Shown here one piece after another: positions 26,164 to 34,666 of a DNA stretch of 64,000 nt. A program made the translations under genes and the position numbers. The notes under the pieces were generated by a model. That model was not told where the DNA came from, did no database searches, and saw nothing but the letters and a program-made list of their open reading frames with translations. This DNA comes from UKL13-3 sp943369665 (GTDB lineage: Bacteria > Bacteroidota > Bacteroidia > UKL13-3). The first letter of the stretch is position 1; each line of letters starts with the position of its first letter. The stretch covers positions 186,001 through 250,000 of the forward strand of contig CALRNX020000001.1 in NCBI GenBank assembly GCA_943369665.1. The letters are read 5' to 3'.

Positions 26164-26865
26164 TTAAGGATGCACATGAAAACCTTCTTTAACGATGGCA
26201 TATTCTCCATGGATATCGGTAGCCGAAAGGGTTATTTCAAAATCCGTCATGCTATTGATTTGGATAATATATGCCGTATCGAAGATTGCCGAGGTTCCTG
26301 TAATATCCGGCTGTAACGTAAAAAGTGGATGTCCATTCGCTTTAAATACAAGCTCTGCTTTTGCTAAATCCAGGTTATGATGTACCGCTGCACTGATCTT
26401 AACAGTATCACCGTTAACAAAACTAAAATTGGTTGGCGATAGAATATTAATCATTGGTTTGCGGGCTAACACATTATTCAATATTGTAAAAACAATTGCA
26501 TCTTTCTTTTGCACACCATTGTGATCAAGCGTAAGCACCGATAGTTCCATTTGAGCATCGGCATTGATATTGGGTAAATAATAAAAGGTAACAGTCGCAT
26601 TGTTTTCGTGGGAATGACCATTATATGTATAAGCAGTGGTTGTTTCGGTAAGATTTTTCAGCTGCACAATAAAGTCGTGCAAACCCTCATCCGATGATAG
26701 TTGAACAGTTACCCAAAGTGTGTCGCTTTCTTTGTAAATGGCAGCGTTTGTTGGATTGGTAAACGTAACTTTAACCTGACTTTCAGTTGTTGCCTCATCT
26801 TTGTTGCAAGCTATTTGCGTAAGCATTAAACTTAAAAACAGTAATTGAATATAAAATTTTGTCAT
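26164..26865 (-). CDS. Lipoprotein, possibly DUF4625-like
   Basis: A 233-residue lipoprotein: signal LLFLSLMLTQIAC, lipid Cys about residue 20, then NKDEATTES. It has an Ig-like or cadherin-like beta domain at about 35-115 (VTFTNPTNAAIYKESDTLWVTVQL) that includes a His-containing stretch (YNGHSHENNATVTF), and a similar second unit with INILSPTNFSFVNGDTVKI. It resembles DUF4625-type Bacteroidota lipoproteins, an uncertain match. It overlaps no neighbour: 9 bases separate it from the barrel gene upstream, with which it is surely cotranscribed. Possible metal or copper context is discussed in the findings. Confidence 0.6.
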   Translation of the reverse strand: MTKFYIQLLFLSLMLTQIACNKDEATTESQVKVTFTNPTNAAIYKESDTLWVTVQLSSDEGLHDFIVQLKNLTETTTAYTYNGHSHENNATVTFYYLPNINADAQMELSVLTLDHNGVQKKDAIVFTILNNVLARKPMINILSPTNFSFVNGDTVKISAAVHHNLDLAKAELVFKANGHPLFTLQPDITGTSAIFDTAYIIQINSMTDFEITLSATDIHGEYAIVKEGFHVHP

Positions 26866-26874
26866 GATCTGTTG

Positions 26875-27777
26875 TTAAAATAAATAAAGTACCTGAACGG
26901 TCAATTTTCGATTGGTATGCACCAATCCTTCGAATAAATGTTCGGATAAAGGATGTGTATAACCTGCGCCAAATGCTATTTTATTGATATACACATCTGC
27001 CCCCATAACGGCATATACACCGCTACCTCCGGTATACGTTTGCACCATATCCGATTGTTGATCTTTGCGAGCATATTCAAACGCAAGACCTGCATGAGGC
27101 AAAAAAGAAATCCGATTCCGTTTGTACCAATAAAAAAAACGAATGCTTGAATTGTAACTGTTACCAAATTGATAACCGCTGCTGTTGGTGGTATTAAACC
27201 GTGTGCTGGCATCCAGGTTCACACCTGCTTTTTTGTATCGCAAAGTGTAAATGATATTTGCCGTAAAATCCCAACTACCCGTCCCAACTTGCAAAGCAGG
27301 GTTGCCATTGGGGTCAAATTTTCCGGTAGGCAATTTCACCCCACCGCCAACCGACAAGGTATTGCGCAATACAAAACGGCCGCTGTCGCCCGAGTTCACC
27401 ACGATATAATTCCCAATAACCGATACATCAGCAAGGCCACTTGTTTGGGTTATGAGTTCATCTTCGGTTTTGGTGTTTTGTTGGTACGGAACAAATGCAA
27501 ACAATTGCAAACGGTTGGTTGGATAAAAACGCCCCCATACTTCTGCTTTGTGGAACACATCGGAAGAGGTAATGCCCGACTCTTCAAACAGTGATGGCAC
27601 ATGTTGGGAAGTGAACGTACTATTCAAATAGCGCAGTCCCACAAAATGTTGCCGGTATTGCGGAAGAATACCCATATAGTTGGACGTAACGGTATTGCCG
27701 CACACATCGCAACCATAACTGCGGTATTGGGTGATACATATAAATAAAATAAAAACAAGGTGTTTTGCTCGTTGCAT
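26875..27777 (-). CDS. Outer-membrane barrel protein with N-terminal CDVCG motif
   Basis: About 300 residues from the start MQRAKHLVFILFICI; an earlier in-frame ATG would add 28 residues and no better signal. After the signal peptide comes YGCDVCGNTVTSNYMGILPQ, then a transporter-type beta-barrel with alternating aromatic strands, for example VGLRYLNSTF, LQLFAFVPYQ, SVGGGVKLPTGKFD, and a terminal strand ending in YLF. A Cys-x-x-Cys at the mature N-terminus suggests metal or redox function. It sits between two genes with Cys- or His-rich text (26164, 27892). Family: outer-membrane transporter type, substrate unknown. Confidence 0.65.
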   Translation of the reverse strand: MQRAKHLVFILFICITQYRSYGCDVCGNTVTSNYMGILPQYRQHFVGLRYLNSTFTSQHVPSLFEESGITSSDVFHKAEVWGRFYPTNRLQLFAFVPYQQNTKTEDELITQTSGLADVSVIGNYIVVNSGDSGRFVLRNTLSVGGGVKLPTGKFDPNGNPALQVGTGSWDFTANIIYTLRYKKAGVNLDASTRFNTTNSSGYQFGNSYNSSIRFFYWYKRNRISFLPHAGLAFEYARKDQQSDMVQTYTGGSGVYAVMGADVYINKIAFGAGYTHPLSEHLFEGLVHTNRKLTVQVLYLF

Positions 27778-27891
27778 ATAGTCAACTAATCTTAAAAGGT
27801 GAAATAAACAGGCACATATAACGGCCATAACAAGACACGACACAAATGGTCGGCTTGGCAAATGGAACGGGTACCTAAAAAAAAGAAAATA

Positions 27892-28269
27892 TTAACTAAA
27901 CACAGGCGGCCTTAACAACTCTTGTTGAAAGGTAAAATGATAGAGGTTATTGTAATAGCATTCGCATTGGAGACCGGCAGAAAAGGGTCCTGTAAAATAT
28001 ATAGTTTGAAACACATGCTCATACACAGGAGCATCATACTTGGCAATTTCCGGCAATGTTTCCGAATCTGTTGGTGTTTCGGCCTTTGCCAGTTTCGATT
28101 TTAGGTAACACTTTCCATCGCAATGTGCTTCAGGATTAGACCTGTTGATGCACAATACCTGAGCGATATAGGTTTTATTGGCATAATAATAAGCCATGAT
28201 ACCAGCCTTAAACAAAAACTGGTAGCCCATTAATAAGATTAACCCAAAAACTAAAAACCGTTTATACAT
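27892..28269 (-). CDS. Small membrane-anchored Cys-rich protein (CxxxxxPxxxCxGKC motif)
   Basis: A 125-residue protein with an N-terminal membrane helix (LVFGLILLMGYQFLFKAGIMAYYYAN). The motif LCINRSNPEAHCDGKCYLKSKL follows, i.e. C-x6-P-x3-C-x2-GKC-x-L. A third Cys region, QCECYYNN, is near the C-terminus. This motif recurs in small Bacteroidota proteins beside metal-handling genes, as I recall. It may be a metal donor or ligand protein in the periplasm. It lies 115 bases upstream of the barrel gene and 31 bases downstream of ccmE, in the same direction. Confidence 0.6.
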   Translation of the reverse strand: MYKRFLVFGLILLMGYQFLFKAGIMAYYYANKTYIAQVLCINRSNPEAHCDGKCYLKSKLAKAETPTDSETLPEIAKYDAPVYEHVFQTIYFTGPFSAGLQCECYYNNLYHFTFQQELLRPPVFS

Positions 28270-28299
28270 GCAACAGATGCAAATTGACTGAGATGATGA

Positions 28300-28686
28300 T
28301 TAGGAACCCTTCACCTCGTTTTCGGTGTATTTACTCGGGCATTTTAATAGGATCTTTGAGGCTTCAAAATCCTCCCCTTTCATTTTACCAATGATCACAA
28401 TTTTCTCAGAGCGCTCAAAATCCTGTGGCTCGGGAGCACGATACACTACTTTGCTTTCTTGTCCTTTTTCATCAATAAGGTAAAACGTAAAATAGTTGGC
28501 ATCTACTTTCGGATCATAAAACTTTTGTTTTGTGGTATCCAATGTTCCCACAATATGGTATTCCCTATCCGGGTTTTCGGCAGCCACAGCAAAGGTTTCA
28601 TAAGTACTGGCATCGCCATACGAACTTACAATTGCACCAATGGCCACAGCAATAAGAATGATAATAATGATGGATGATTTTTTCAT
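28300..28686 (-). CDS. ccmE: Cytochrome c maturation haem chaperone CcmE, CxxxY type
   Basis: A 128-residue protein with an N-terminal anchor helix (IIIIILIAVAIGAIVSSY) and the short OB-fold of CcmE (YHIVGTLD, ANYFTFYLID, KVVYRAPEPQDFERSEKIVIIGKMKG). The haem-binding place usually reads HxxxY; here it is C116-P-S-K-Y120, the CxxxY form known from some sulfate reducers and archaea. It receives haem from CcmC and passes it to CcmF. It precedes ccmD and ccmC in the genome, on the minus strand. Confidence 0.85.
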   Translation of the reverse strand: MKKSSIIIIILIAVAIGAIVSSYGDASTYETFAVAAENPDREYHIVGTLDTTKQKFYDPKVDANYFTFYLIDEKGQESKVVYRAPEPQDFERSEKIVIIGKMKGEDFEASKILLKCPSKYTENEVKGS

Positions 28687-28822
28687 GATTAGTATATAGC
28701 TAATGGTTCGTAGATCTTAGCAACAGTTCACTCAGAACAAGAACCCGATTTCTTACTATTTTTATATTATATCTTTCAGGAACAACAGATCAACGATGAT
28801 CCATTATTTATGAACGATGATC

Positions 28823-28996
28823 TTATTTTTCTAATTTTTTAATCTTACGGTCAACAGATATTAAGTAACCTACAATACCTGCAAACAACACGGCAATAAC
28901 AGCTACTACCACATAAAACTTCTGCGTACTTCCCGCATCGGCAACTCCCTGTGTGGCTATTTGCTGCAACAATATTCCTAACATTATACTTTTCAT
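28823..28996 (-). CDS. ccmD: CcmD-like small membrane protein
   Basis: 57 residues from the start MKSIMLGILL, one base after the ccmC stop; an earlier in-frame ATG lies inside ccmC. One membrane helix (FYVVVAVIAVLFAGIVGYLI) followed by a basic tail (RKIKKLEK). Position behind ccmC and size match CcmD, which stabilises the CcmC-haem-CcmE complex. The sequence has too little content for a family match alone. Confidence 0.65.
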   Translation of the reverse strand: MKSIMLGILLQQIATQGVADAGSTQKFYVVVAVIAVLFAGIVGYLISVDRKIKKLEK

Positions 28997-28997
28997 A

Positions 28998-29654
28998 TTA
29001 AGCTTCTTTTTTAAGTTGTAAATATTTCGTTCTGATCCCAAGATCGGCTAACCAAAATCCGATAAGTGTCCAACCGATTACTGCCGGATAAAACACCATG
29101 CGCAAACGGCTGTCGAGATCATAACTATTAAAGCCCGGATTCCCGCCATTTCCCGGGTGCAAGGAATCGGTGATGCGCGGCAACACAAAAATGAGCACGA
29201 TAAAAATGGGGAAACAAAAAATATTATACACTGCCGAAATGCGGGCACGTTTTTCTTCATCTTCAATGCTGCTGCGCAAAACGGTATAGGCCATATACAT
29301 CAACATGCCGATAGCTGCCCCATTTAATTTTGGGTCGTTTGTCCAATAAGCACCCCAGGTATTTTTTGCCCAGATCATTCCGGTAACAATTCCAATCGCA
29401 CCAAATAAGATTGCGGCATTGGCATATTCCGAAGCCCTTACATCAAATTTCATATTGCCGCTTGATAACTGTTTGATGGAATTTACCATGGAGGCCAACA
29501 ACAAAAAAATCATTCCAAACCACATGGGAACATGGTAATACAAGTTGCGTATGGATTGTTCTAAAATAGCTAAATCAGGTACAGGTAATAATAAACCTGC
29601 AATAAGAGCGTACAACACCAGTAGTACGCCTGTCATTTTCCACCATGTAATCAC
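28998..29654 (-). CDS. ccmC: Cytochrome c maturation protein CcmC (haem exporter subunit)
   Basis: A 218-residue protein with six membrane helices. The haem-binding WWD-type segment is MIWAKNTWGAYWTNDPKLNGAAIG near 95-118, and periplasmic His residues occur at NLYYHVPMWFG (about 41) and near 165 (LHPGN). It delivers haem to CcmE. No ccmA or ccmB is seen upstream, where a small membrane-protein gene and then a divergent gene follow; those subunits must be elsewhere. Confidence 0.88.
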   Translation of the reverse strand: MITWWKMTGVLLVLYALIAGLLLPVPDLAILEQSIRNLYYHVPMWFGMIFLLLASMVNSIKQLSSGNMKFDVRASEYANAAILFGAIGIVTGMIWAKNTWGAYWTNDPKLNGAAIGMLMYMAYTVLRSSIEDEEKRARISAVYNIFCFPIFIVLIFVLPRITDSLHPGNGGNPGFNSYDLDSRLRMVFYPAVIGWTLIGFWLADLGIRTKYLQLKKEA

Positions 29655-29731
29655 GTTGCGAATCTAGGGATTATTTGAGATTTTCGACTTGAGAATTGAG
29701 ATTTTTGATTTCATCTTTACTTATTAACCAA

Positions 29732-29989
29732 TCAACCAATTACATTATCAACCTTATTTGCTGAATACAGAACCTTATCATTGGGTAAATGTTGCTTGGC
29801 CCAATCAGGCTCTGTGCGCTGTTTGGTTCTTACTTTTTTCTTGAGCATAAATACCAGGAAGATTGAAATAATGGGCAAAATGGTAGCGATGATAAACCAC
29901 CACAAACCCGAGTATCCACGCTGACGGGCCAATTGTGCTACGGCCACCGACATTCCGATGAATGCAGGATAAATGAATATCATTTCCAT
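29732..29989 (-). CDS. Small two-helix membrane protein
   Basis: An 85-residue protein with two hydrophobic segments (about 3-20 and 29-48, GLWWFIIATILPIISIFLVFML), a basic cluster KKKVRTKQR, then a soluble tail. No family is recognised. It is the promoter-proximal gene of the ccm set, 77 bases before ccmC, and may be an assembly factor by context only. Confidence 0.5.
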   Translation of the reverse strand: MEMIFIYPAFIGMSVAVAQLARQRGYSGLWWFIIATILPIISIFLVFMLKKKVRTKQRTEPDWAKQHLPNDKVLYSANKVDNVIG

Positions 29990-30148
29990 ATTCGATCTTG
30001 GATTGAAGAGTTACAACAGCACAAAATTAACATTATAAACACAATACCATTAAGCAAGCCTCTTATATTTATCGACCATATTACTGATTATTGTCAACTT
30101 TAAACTTTATTCAGGATTGAATGTTTTATTACCGAAACCCCGCTCCAT

Positions 30149-30655
30149 ATGGACAAAACGAAATCGGCCCCAACATCCATTTACTCCTTTCCTGCAACAA
30201 CCATTGAAGGAGTTGAGATTACGCTCGACAAGTTCAAAGGAAAGGTTGTGCTCATCGTGAACACTGCTTCAGAATGTGGTTATACAGCCCAATACAAGGA
30301 ACTGGAAGAACTTTATAAACAATACAGGGATCAGGGATTTGAGATACTGGCTTTCCCCAGCAATGACTTTGGTAACCAGGAACCTTTAAATGGAAAAGAT
30401 CTTGAAAATTTTTGCGCCATGCATTTCCGCACTACTTTTCCGGTTTTCGAAAAAGTATCTGTAAAAGGAGAAAACGCCATTCCATTGTTCCGGTTTTTGA
30501 GCAATAAAAAGCAAAATGGGCGCGTGAACATTGCACCCAAATGGAATTTCCAGAAATACCTGATCAACCGCAAGGGTGAGGTAGTCGACTATTATTTCCC
30601 GTTCACCAAACCCACATCACGCAGGGTAAAAAAAGGCATTGAGCGTTTACTGTAA
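30149..30655 (+). CDS. Glutathione peroxidase family (thioredoxin-type peroxidase)
   Basis: A 168-residue protein of normal size. The peroxidatic Cys43 lies in NTASECGYTAQY, with cysteine in place of the animal selenocysteine; the Gln and Trp of the catalytic set lie in FPSNDFGNQEP and APKWNFQKYL. No signal peptide, so it acts in the cytoplasm. With bacillithiol and not glutathione the likely thiol in this organism (bshB1 and bshC nearby), it is expected to use thioredoxin as reductant, as is common for bacterial members. A reductase gene follows 26 bases later. Confidence 0.9.
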   Translation: MDKTKSAPTSIYSFPATTIEGVEITLDKFKGKVVLIVNTASECGYTAQYKELEELYKQYRDQGFEILAFPSNDFGNQEPLNGKDLENFCAMHFRTTFPVFEKVSVKGENAIPLFRFLSNKKQNGRVNIAPKWNFQKYLINRKGEVVDYYFPFTKPTSRRVKKGIERLL

Positions 30656-30672
30656 ACATTTTAATATGTTTG
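30645..30672 (+). promoter_or_regulatory. Palindrome and -7 box before the PaaE-like reductase gene
   Basis: GTTTACTGTAAAC (30645-30657) is a perfect palindrome (6-1-6) that overlaps the end of the peroxidase gene. It is followed by TATGTTTG (30665-30672), a TAnnTTTG -7 box, 9 bases before the reductase ATG. The pair suggests a separate, repressed or activated promoter for the reductase. Confidence 0.4.
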
Positions 30673-30681
30673 CGCTGATCG

Positions 30682-31725
30682 ATGAAACAACTCCGTCTTA
30701 CCATTTCAAATATCATTGAGCGTACCAACGATATTGTTACTTATGAACTCAGCAGCAGTGAGCCCGTGGCGTTTGTTCCGGGTCAATTCATCTCGCTCGA
30801 ATATGTGTTGAACGGTCATATCGTGCGCAGGTCCTATTCATTGCACAATTCTCCTTTTGTGAACGAACCACTTTCCATATCCGTTAAACGGATTGACAAC
30901 GGGCTTGTTTCACGCTTGTTGCAGGATCATGCCAAAATCGGGGATACCCTTACAGCATACGAACCCACCGGTTTATTCACCTATGAATACCAGCAAAAAA
31001 TACAACGCGATATCATGTTAATCGGAGCCGGAACGGGTATCACTCCCCTTTTCAGCATCTTAAAATCGGCTTTGCAAAAAGAACCTCAATCCAGGATCAC
31101 ACTGATATACAGCAACCGCTCTGTTGATTCAACTTTGTTTTATGATGAACTAAAAACGCTCGAACAACAATACCCGCAACAATTACAATGTGTGTTCCTC
31201 TTCAGTAATAATAAAGACCTGAGTTTTGCCAGGCTCAACAGGGAACTGCTTGAAAAGCTCATCACTCAATACTTGCGTTTTGCCAAAGCCAATGCGATTA
31301 TCTACACCTGCGGCCCTGCCGATTATATGTTGATGTGCAGGATCGTATTACTGGGATTCGGGTTTGAAGCCGGACAGCTCAAAAAAGAAACCTTTGTTTT
31401 GCCCGAAGAAGAAGTTGATGAAGACAATACAACCGAAATTAAAATTGACACGAACACGTATACGGTTGACTTGCAATTTGAAGGAAAAACAAATCATTTG
31501 GCGGTCGCTTATCCTAAAAGTATTTTGGATCGTGCACTCGAACAAAACATAAACCTGCCCTACAGTTGCAAATCGGGAGTGTGCGGAACCTGCGCGGCTA
31601 CTTGCACCGCAGGAAAGATCAATATGCGGTACAACGAAGTGCTTACCGATAAAGAAGTGGCAACTGGAAGGATTTTATTGTGCACCGCATATCCTATAAG
31701 TGATAATGTAAAAATAGAAGTTTAA
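30682..31725 (+). CDS. FAD/NAD(P)H-[2Fe-2S] reductase, PaaE/Hmp-reductase-like
   Basis: A 347-residue flavoprotein with three parts. The FAD-binding barrel has the motif RRSYSLHN at about 53. The NAD-binding fold has GAGTGITPLFSILKSAL near 112 and YTCGPADYMLM near 210. The C-terminal plant-type ferredoxin domain has cluster cysteines in YSCKSGVCGTCAATC and LLCTAYP (about 294-335). The order FAD-NAD-2Fe2S is that of PaaE-type reductases that feed oxygenases. No oxygenase gene is next to it, so the electron acceptor is unknown. Starting ATG at 30682 is set by the -7 box. Confidence 0.85.
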   Translation: MKQLRLTISNIIERTNDIVTYELSSSEPVAFVPGQFISLEYVLNGHIVRRSYSLHNSPFVNEPLSISVKRIDNGLVSRLLQDHAKIGDTLTAYEPTGLFTYEYQQKIQRDIMLIGAGTGITPLFSILKSALQKEPQSRITLIYSNRSVDSTLFYDELKTLEQQYPQQLQCVFLFSNNKDLSFARLNRELLEKLITQYLRFAKANAIIYTCGPADYMLMCRIVLLGFGFEAGQLKKETFVLPEEEVDEDNTTEIKIDTNTYTVDLQFEGKTNHLAVAYPKSILDRALEQNINLPYSCKSGVCGTCAATCTAGKINMRYNEVLTDKEVATGRILLCTAYPISDNVKIEV

Positions 31726-31815
31726 CATTGCAGCGAAATGGCGCTATGGCTCTACGGTTTTATGAATAATAGTAAAACCCAAGAGCCTCAAAACCATAAA
31801 ACGATAACAACACAC

Positions 31816-32532
31816 ATGAAACTAGACATCCTCGCTTTTGCAGCACACCCCGATGATATTGAACTGGCAGCCAGCGGTACCGTGATGGCACATATTGCGC
31901 TTGGAAAAAAAGTGGGTATTGTTGACCTTACCCGAGGAGAATTGGGTACACGCGGAAATGCAGCGTTAAGAGACAAAGAAGCGGAAGCTTCATCCAAAAT
32001 ATTGGGTATCAGTGTTCGTGAAAACCTTAGAATGCGCGATGGTTTTTTTGCCAACAACGAAGAGCATCAACTGAAAGTGATCGAAATGATCCGCAAATAC
32101 CAACCCGAAATTGTATTGTGCAATTCAGAAGTTGATCGCCATATTGACCACGGACGTGGAGCAAGCTTGGTGCACGATGCTTGTTTTCTCTCGGGCTTAC
32201 GCAAAATCGAAACCCAACATAAAGGCGTAGCACAGGAATGCTGGAGACCCAAAGCAGTGTATCATTATATCCAGGATTACCTTACCAAACCAGATATCAT
32301 CATCGACATCACGCCCTATTTCGAACGCAAAATGGAAAGCATCAAAGCTTTTTCCTCACAGTTTTACGATCCCAATTCAACCGAACCCGAGTCTCCTATT
32401 TCCACCAAAGACTTTATGGAATTCCTGGATGGAAGAGCACGTGAATTTGGCCGGTTAATCGGCACAACCTATGGAGAAGGGTTTACTGTAAAACGGCCTA
32501 TTGGTGCCAAAAACCTCATGGATCTGTTATAG
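31816..32532 (+). CDS. bshB1: Bacillithiol biosynthesis deacetylase BshB1
   Basis: 238 residues from the start MKLDILAFAAHPDD; the frame is open upstream but this reads through an inverted repeat and is not protein-like. It belongs to the LmbE/PIG-L metal-dependent deacetylases: AHPDDIELAASGTV (His and Asp ligands), LTRGELGTRG, SEVDRHIDHGRGASLVHDACF. The GELGTRGxxxxRxxE segment is typical of BshB1. It removes the acetyl group from N-acetylglucosaminyl-malate in bacillithiol formation. bshC, the last enzyme, is at 55174 here; bshA is not seen in the window. Confidence 0.9.
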   Translation: MKLDILAFAAHPDDIELAASGTVMAHIALGKKVGIVDLTRGELGTRGNAALRDKEAEASSKILGISVRENLRMRDGFFANNEEHQLKVIEMIRKYQPEIVLCNSEVDRHIDHGRGASLVHDACFLSGLRKIETQHKGVAQECWRPKAVYHYIQDYLTKPDIIIDITPYFERKMESIKAFSSQFYDPNSTEPESPISTKDFMEFLDGRAREFGRLIGTTYGEGFTVKRPIGAKNLMDLL

Positions 32533-32533
32533 A

Positions 32534-33031
32534 TCACTCCATCTCAAATCGCTCGATATAGGGTATCAACCCGAACTGCGCCAAATGATGCGAGTAATGT
32601 TTGTAATGAAACCAAAGCCATTCGTGGTAATTGAGTTTACCAAACATATTGTGAATGGTTTTAAAATCAGCACCCTTTTCGGCAAATAGTTGTTTAAACG
32701 ATCGGAAGTTTGCAAGGAGATTTTGTCTCGCTTGTTCATACTCCACCTTATCCGTTTTTTGCAACAAACTAAAAATGGGATTGTTGATATTTTTTCCAAG
32801 CGGTCGCTCGCTGTTTAATCCAATGGTTTTATACTTCTCCCATTTTTCATGGATCAGCTCTTCTCCTATGGTATAGATCCCCATCGACAATTTGAGTGTA
32901 TCACTCAAATGATCCAACATTTGTGTTGCGTTCATGCCTCCCCATTGAGGCAATACGTGAGCGTGTAAACCCGATATTAACCCGGGAACGGTTTGCTCAA
33001 AATAGTTTTCAAGTTTGCTGATGCTTTGCAT
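32534..33031 (-). CDS. DUF1569 / DinB-like protein
   Basis: A 165-residue helical protein with the pattern of DUF1569, a DinB-fold family: PQWGGMNATQMLDHLSDTLKLSMG near 30-50, and GKLNYHEWLWFHYKHYSHHLAQFGLIP at the end with clustered His. Its stop lies two bases from the bshB1 stop on the opposite strand, and its start abuts the S8 protease stop. As with the gene at 7661, a thiol-transferase-type function for bacillithiol is possible but not shown. Confidence 0.8.
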   Translation of the reverse strand: MQSISKLENYFEQTVPGLISGLHAHVLPQWGGMNATQMLDHLSDTLKLSMGIYTIGEELIHEKWEKYKTIGLNSERPLGKNINNPIFSLLQKTDKVEYEQARQNLLANFRSFKQLFAEKGADFKTIHNMFGKLNYHEWLWFHYKHYSHHLAQFGLIPYIERFEME

Positions 33032-34666
33032 TTATGGAATATTAAAAGATTGAACACAAGAAGAATGTTCGCTTACAACCTGCAAGCTATACTTTCCTTT
33101 TTTCAACTGTTTGTTTTTTTTGAGAGCCTCGCGTATGGTTCCTTTTACATTGAGTGTTTCGGCATGCACTATTGTTCCCGTATCGTCTTTAATCGTCAGG
33201 TGGAGCTTGCGCGATTGATTGGCCCGGTATGTGAGGTGCAATCGTTTATCACCCAAATATGCGATGTCCAATAATGTTTCGGAAGTATCATTTTGCAGCA
33301 ACAGATAAGCCAGTTTCAGATCAGGAATACCATAACCAAAATAGTTATCGGGCTTGTAATAATGATTGCCGCTGGTATGCAATGCCTGCATCAACACATC
33401 CGGTTTCCTGTCCGGACAAGCCTGCATCAAACACGCAATGGCACCAGCCATGATCGGGCTTGCATAAGATGTGCCATCGCCCAGGTATACCACACCTTTG
33501 CTTGATGCCACCCACACATTATCACCCTGGGCCATCACATCCGGTTTAATGCGTTTATCTTTTGTGGGCCCAATGGAACTAAATCCTGCCAGGTGATTGC
33601 CTGCATCAACTCCCCCTACCGTGATCACCTCTTTCACATCGGCCGGCACACAAATGTATTTCCAGTCGTCATCCCCTTCGTTGCCCGCACTTACTACCAA
33701 TACCATTCCTTTTTGTACGGCCATGCTTGCTGCTTTCGAGATCAAAGCCGTTTGGCCATCCAAACTTTTATACGTATAGTTTTGCAACACATCATCAAAC
33801 TCGTTATAACCCAACGATGAGTTTACCAGGTCTACACCAATGCTATCGGCATATTCAATGGCTTCAATCCAATACGTTTCTTCCACAGGCATTTCGCTGT
33901 AGGCATCCTCCGAACGTAACAAATAATAATCTGCCATGGGTGCAGTACCCACAAATTCGTGCGGAACATACCCTGCCATGCAGGATAATACCGCGGTGCC
34001 GTGATCATCATCTTCAAACACTCCCCGGTTGCGTTGCACAAAATCAAATGTATGCTTTAACCGGTTTGTTTCACGCAGGTGTTTGAACACAGCAATCGTA
34101 TCCGCATTGTTAAACCCCGCATCAATAACAGCGATGGCCACCCCTTCTCCCCGATAACCCAGTTCATGCAAGTGCTGTGTGTTGAGCATGCTCACCTGCC
34201 GGTATGTTTTACCATAAAGATTCGAGTCGCTTTGTTTCTTTCTTAAATCGCTTTTTTGCTCCAGCACCTTGAGCATTTCGTTTATGTCCAGATAATGTTT
34301 GGAAGAAGTGCGAATCTGTTGGTGTTCACCCAAATATTTTACATCCGTTACAAAGGGAAACTGTTTGAGCGTATCCAGGTAGTTTTTACCCGGTGCCACA
34401 ACCGTTACTGCGTTTAGCCACTTACTTTTACTCAGCAGCACCATCTTTTTTTGCAACAGTTGTTGAAGGTAATTGTTGGAAACAGGCAGATCAGTATCTG
34501 TAATCGGAATACCCAGTTTCTGCTTGCGCAAAATGGATCGGGCCGATAAAAACTGTTGCGGGGCCGAAACAGCAAACACATCATCCTTGCGGTCGAATTG
34601 AACCCAATAAACTTGCTGTGCACACAGTGATGTACTGAACAACAATAAAACAAACAACAAGCGCAT
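33032..34666 (-). CDS. S8-family subtilisin-like serine protease, exported
   Basis: A 544-residue protein with signal peptide (FVLLLFSTSLCAQ). Catalytic triad in order: Asp182 (AIAVIDAGF), His222 (DDDHGTAVLS), Ser400 (GDGTSYASPIMAG), with oxyanion Asn329 (VSAGNEGDDD). Residues 20-150 act like an inhibitor propeptide. A beta domain follows the catalytic part at about 465-540. It lacks a clear type IX sorting tail: the end is CVQSFNIP, and the preceding beta text is only weakly similar. It overlaps the upstream lipoprotein gene by one base. Confidence 0.88.
   Translation of the reverse strand: MRLLFVLLLFSTSLCAQQVYWVQFDRKDDVFAVSAPQQFLSARSILRKQKLGIPITDTDLPVSNNYLQQLLQKKMVLLSKSKWLNAVTVVAPGKNYLDTLKQFPFVTDVKYLGEHQQIRTSSKHYLDINEMLKVLEQKSDLRKKQSDSNLYGKTYRQVSMLNTQHLHELGYRGEGVAIAVIDAGFNNADTIAVFKHLRETNRLKHTFDFVQRNRGVFEDDDHGTAVLSCMAGYVPHEFVGTAPMADYYLLRSEDAYSEMPVEETYWIEAIEYADSIGVDLVNSSLGYNEFDDVLQNYTYKSLDGQTALISKAASMAVQKGMVLVVSAGNEGDDDWKYICVPADVKEVITVGGVDAGNHLAGFSSIGPTKDKRIKPDVMAQGDNVWVASSKGVVYLGDGTSYASPIMAGAIACLMQACPDRKPDVLMQALHTSGNHYYKPDNYFGYGIPDLKLAYLLLQNDTSETLLDIAYLGDKRLHLTYRANQSRKLHLTIKDDTGTIVHAETLNVKGTIREALKKNKQLKKGKYSLQVVSEHSSCVQSFNIP

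Noticed and set aside
31738..31815. 26-residue N-terminal extension of bshB1
   Set aside because: The extension is coded by an intergenic-repeat-like sequence; the family begins at the MKLDILAFAAHPDD start.
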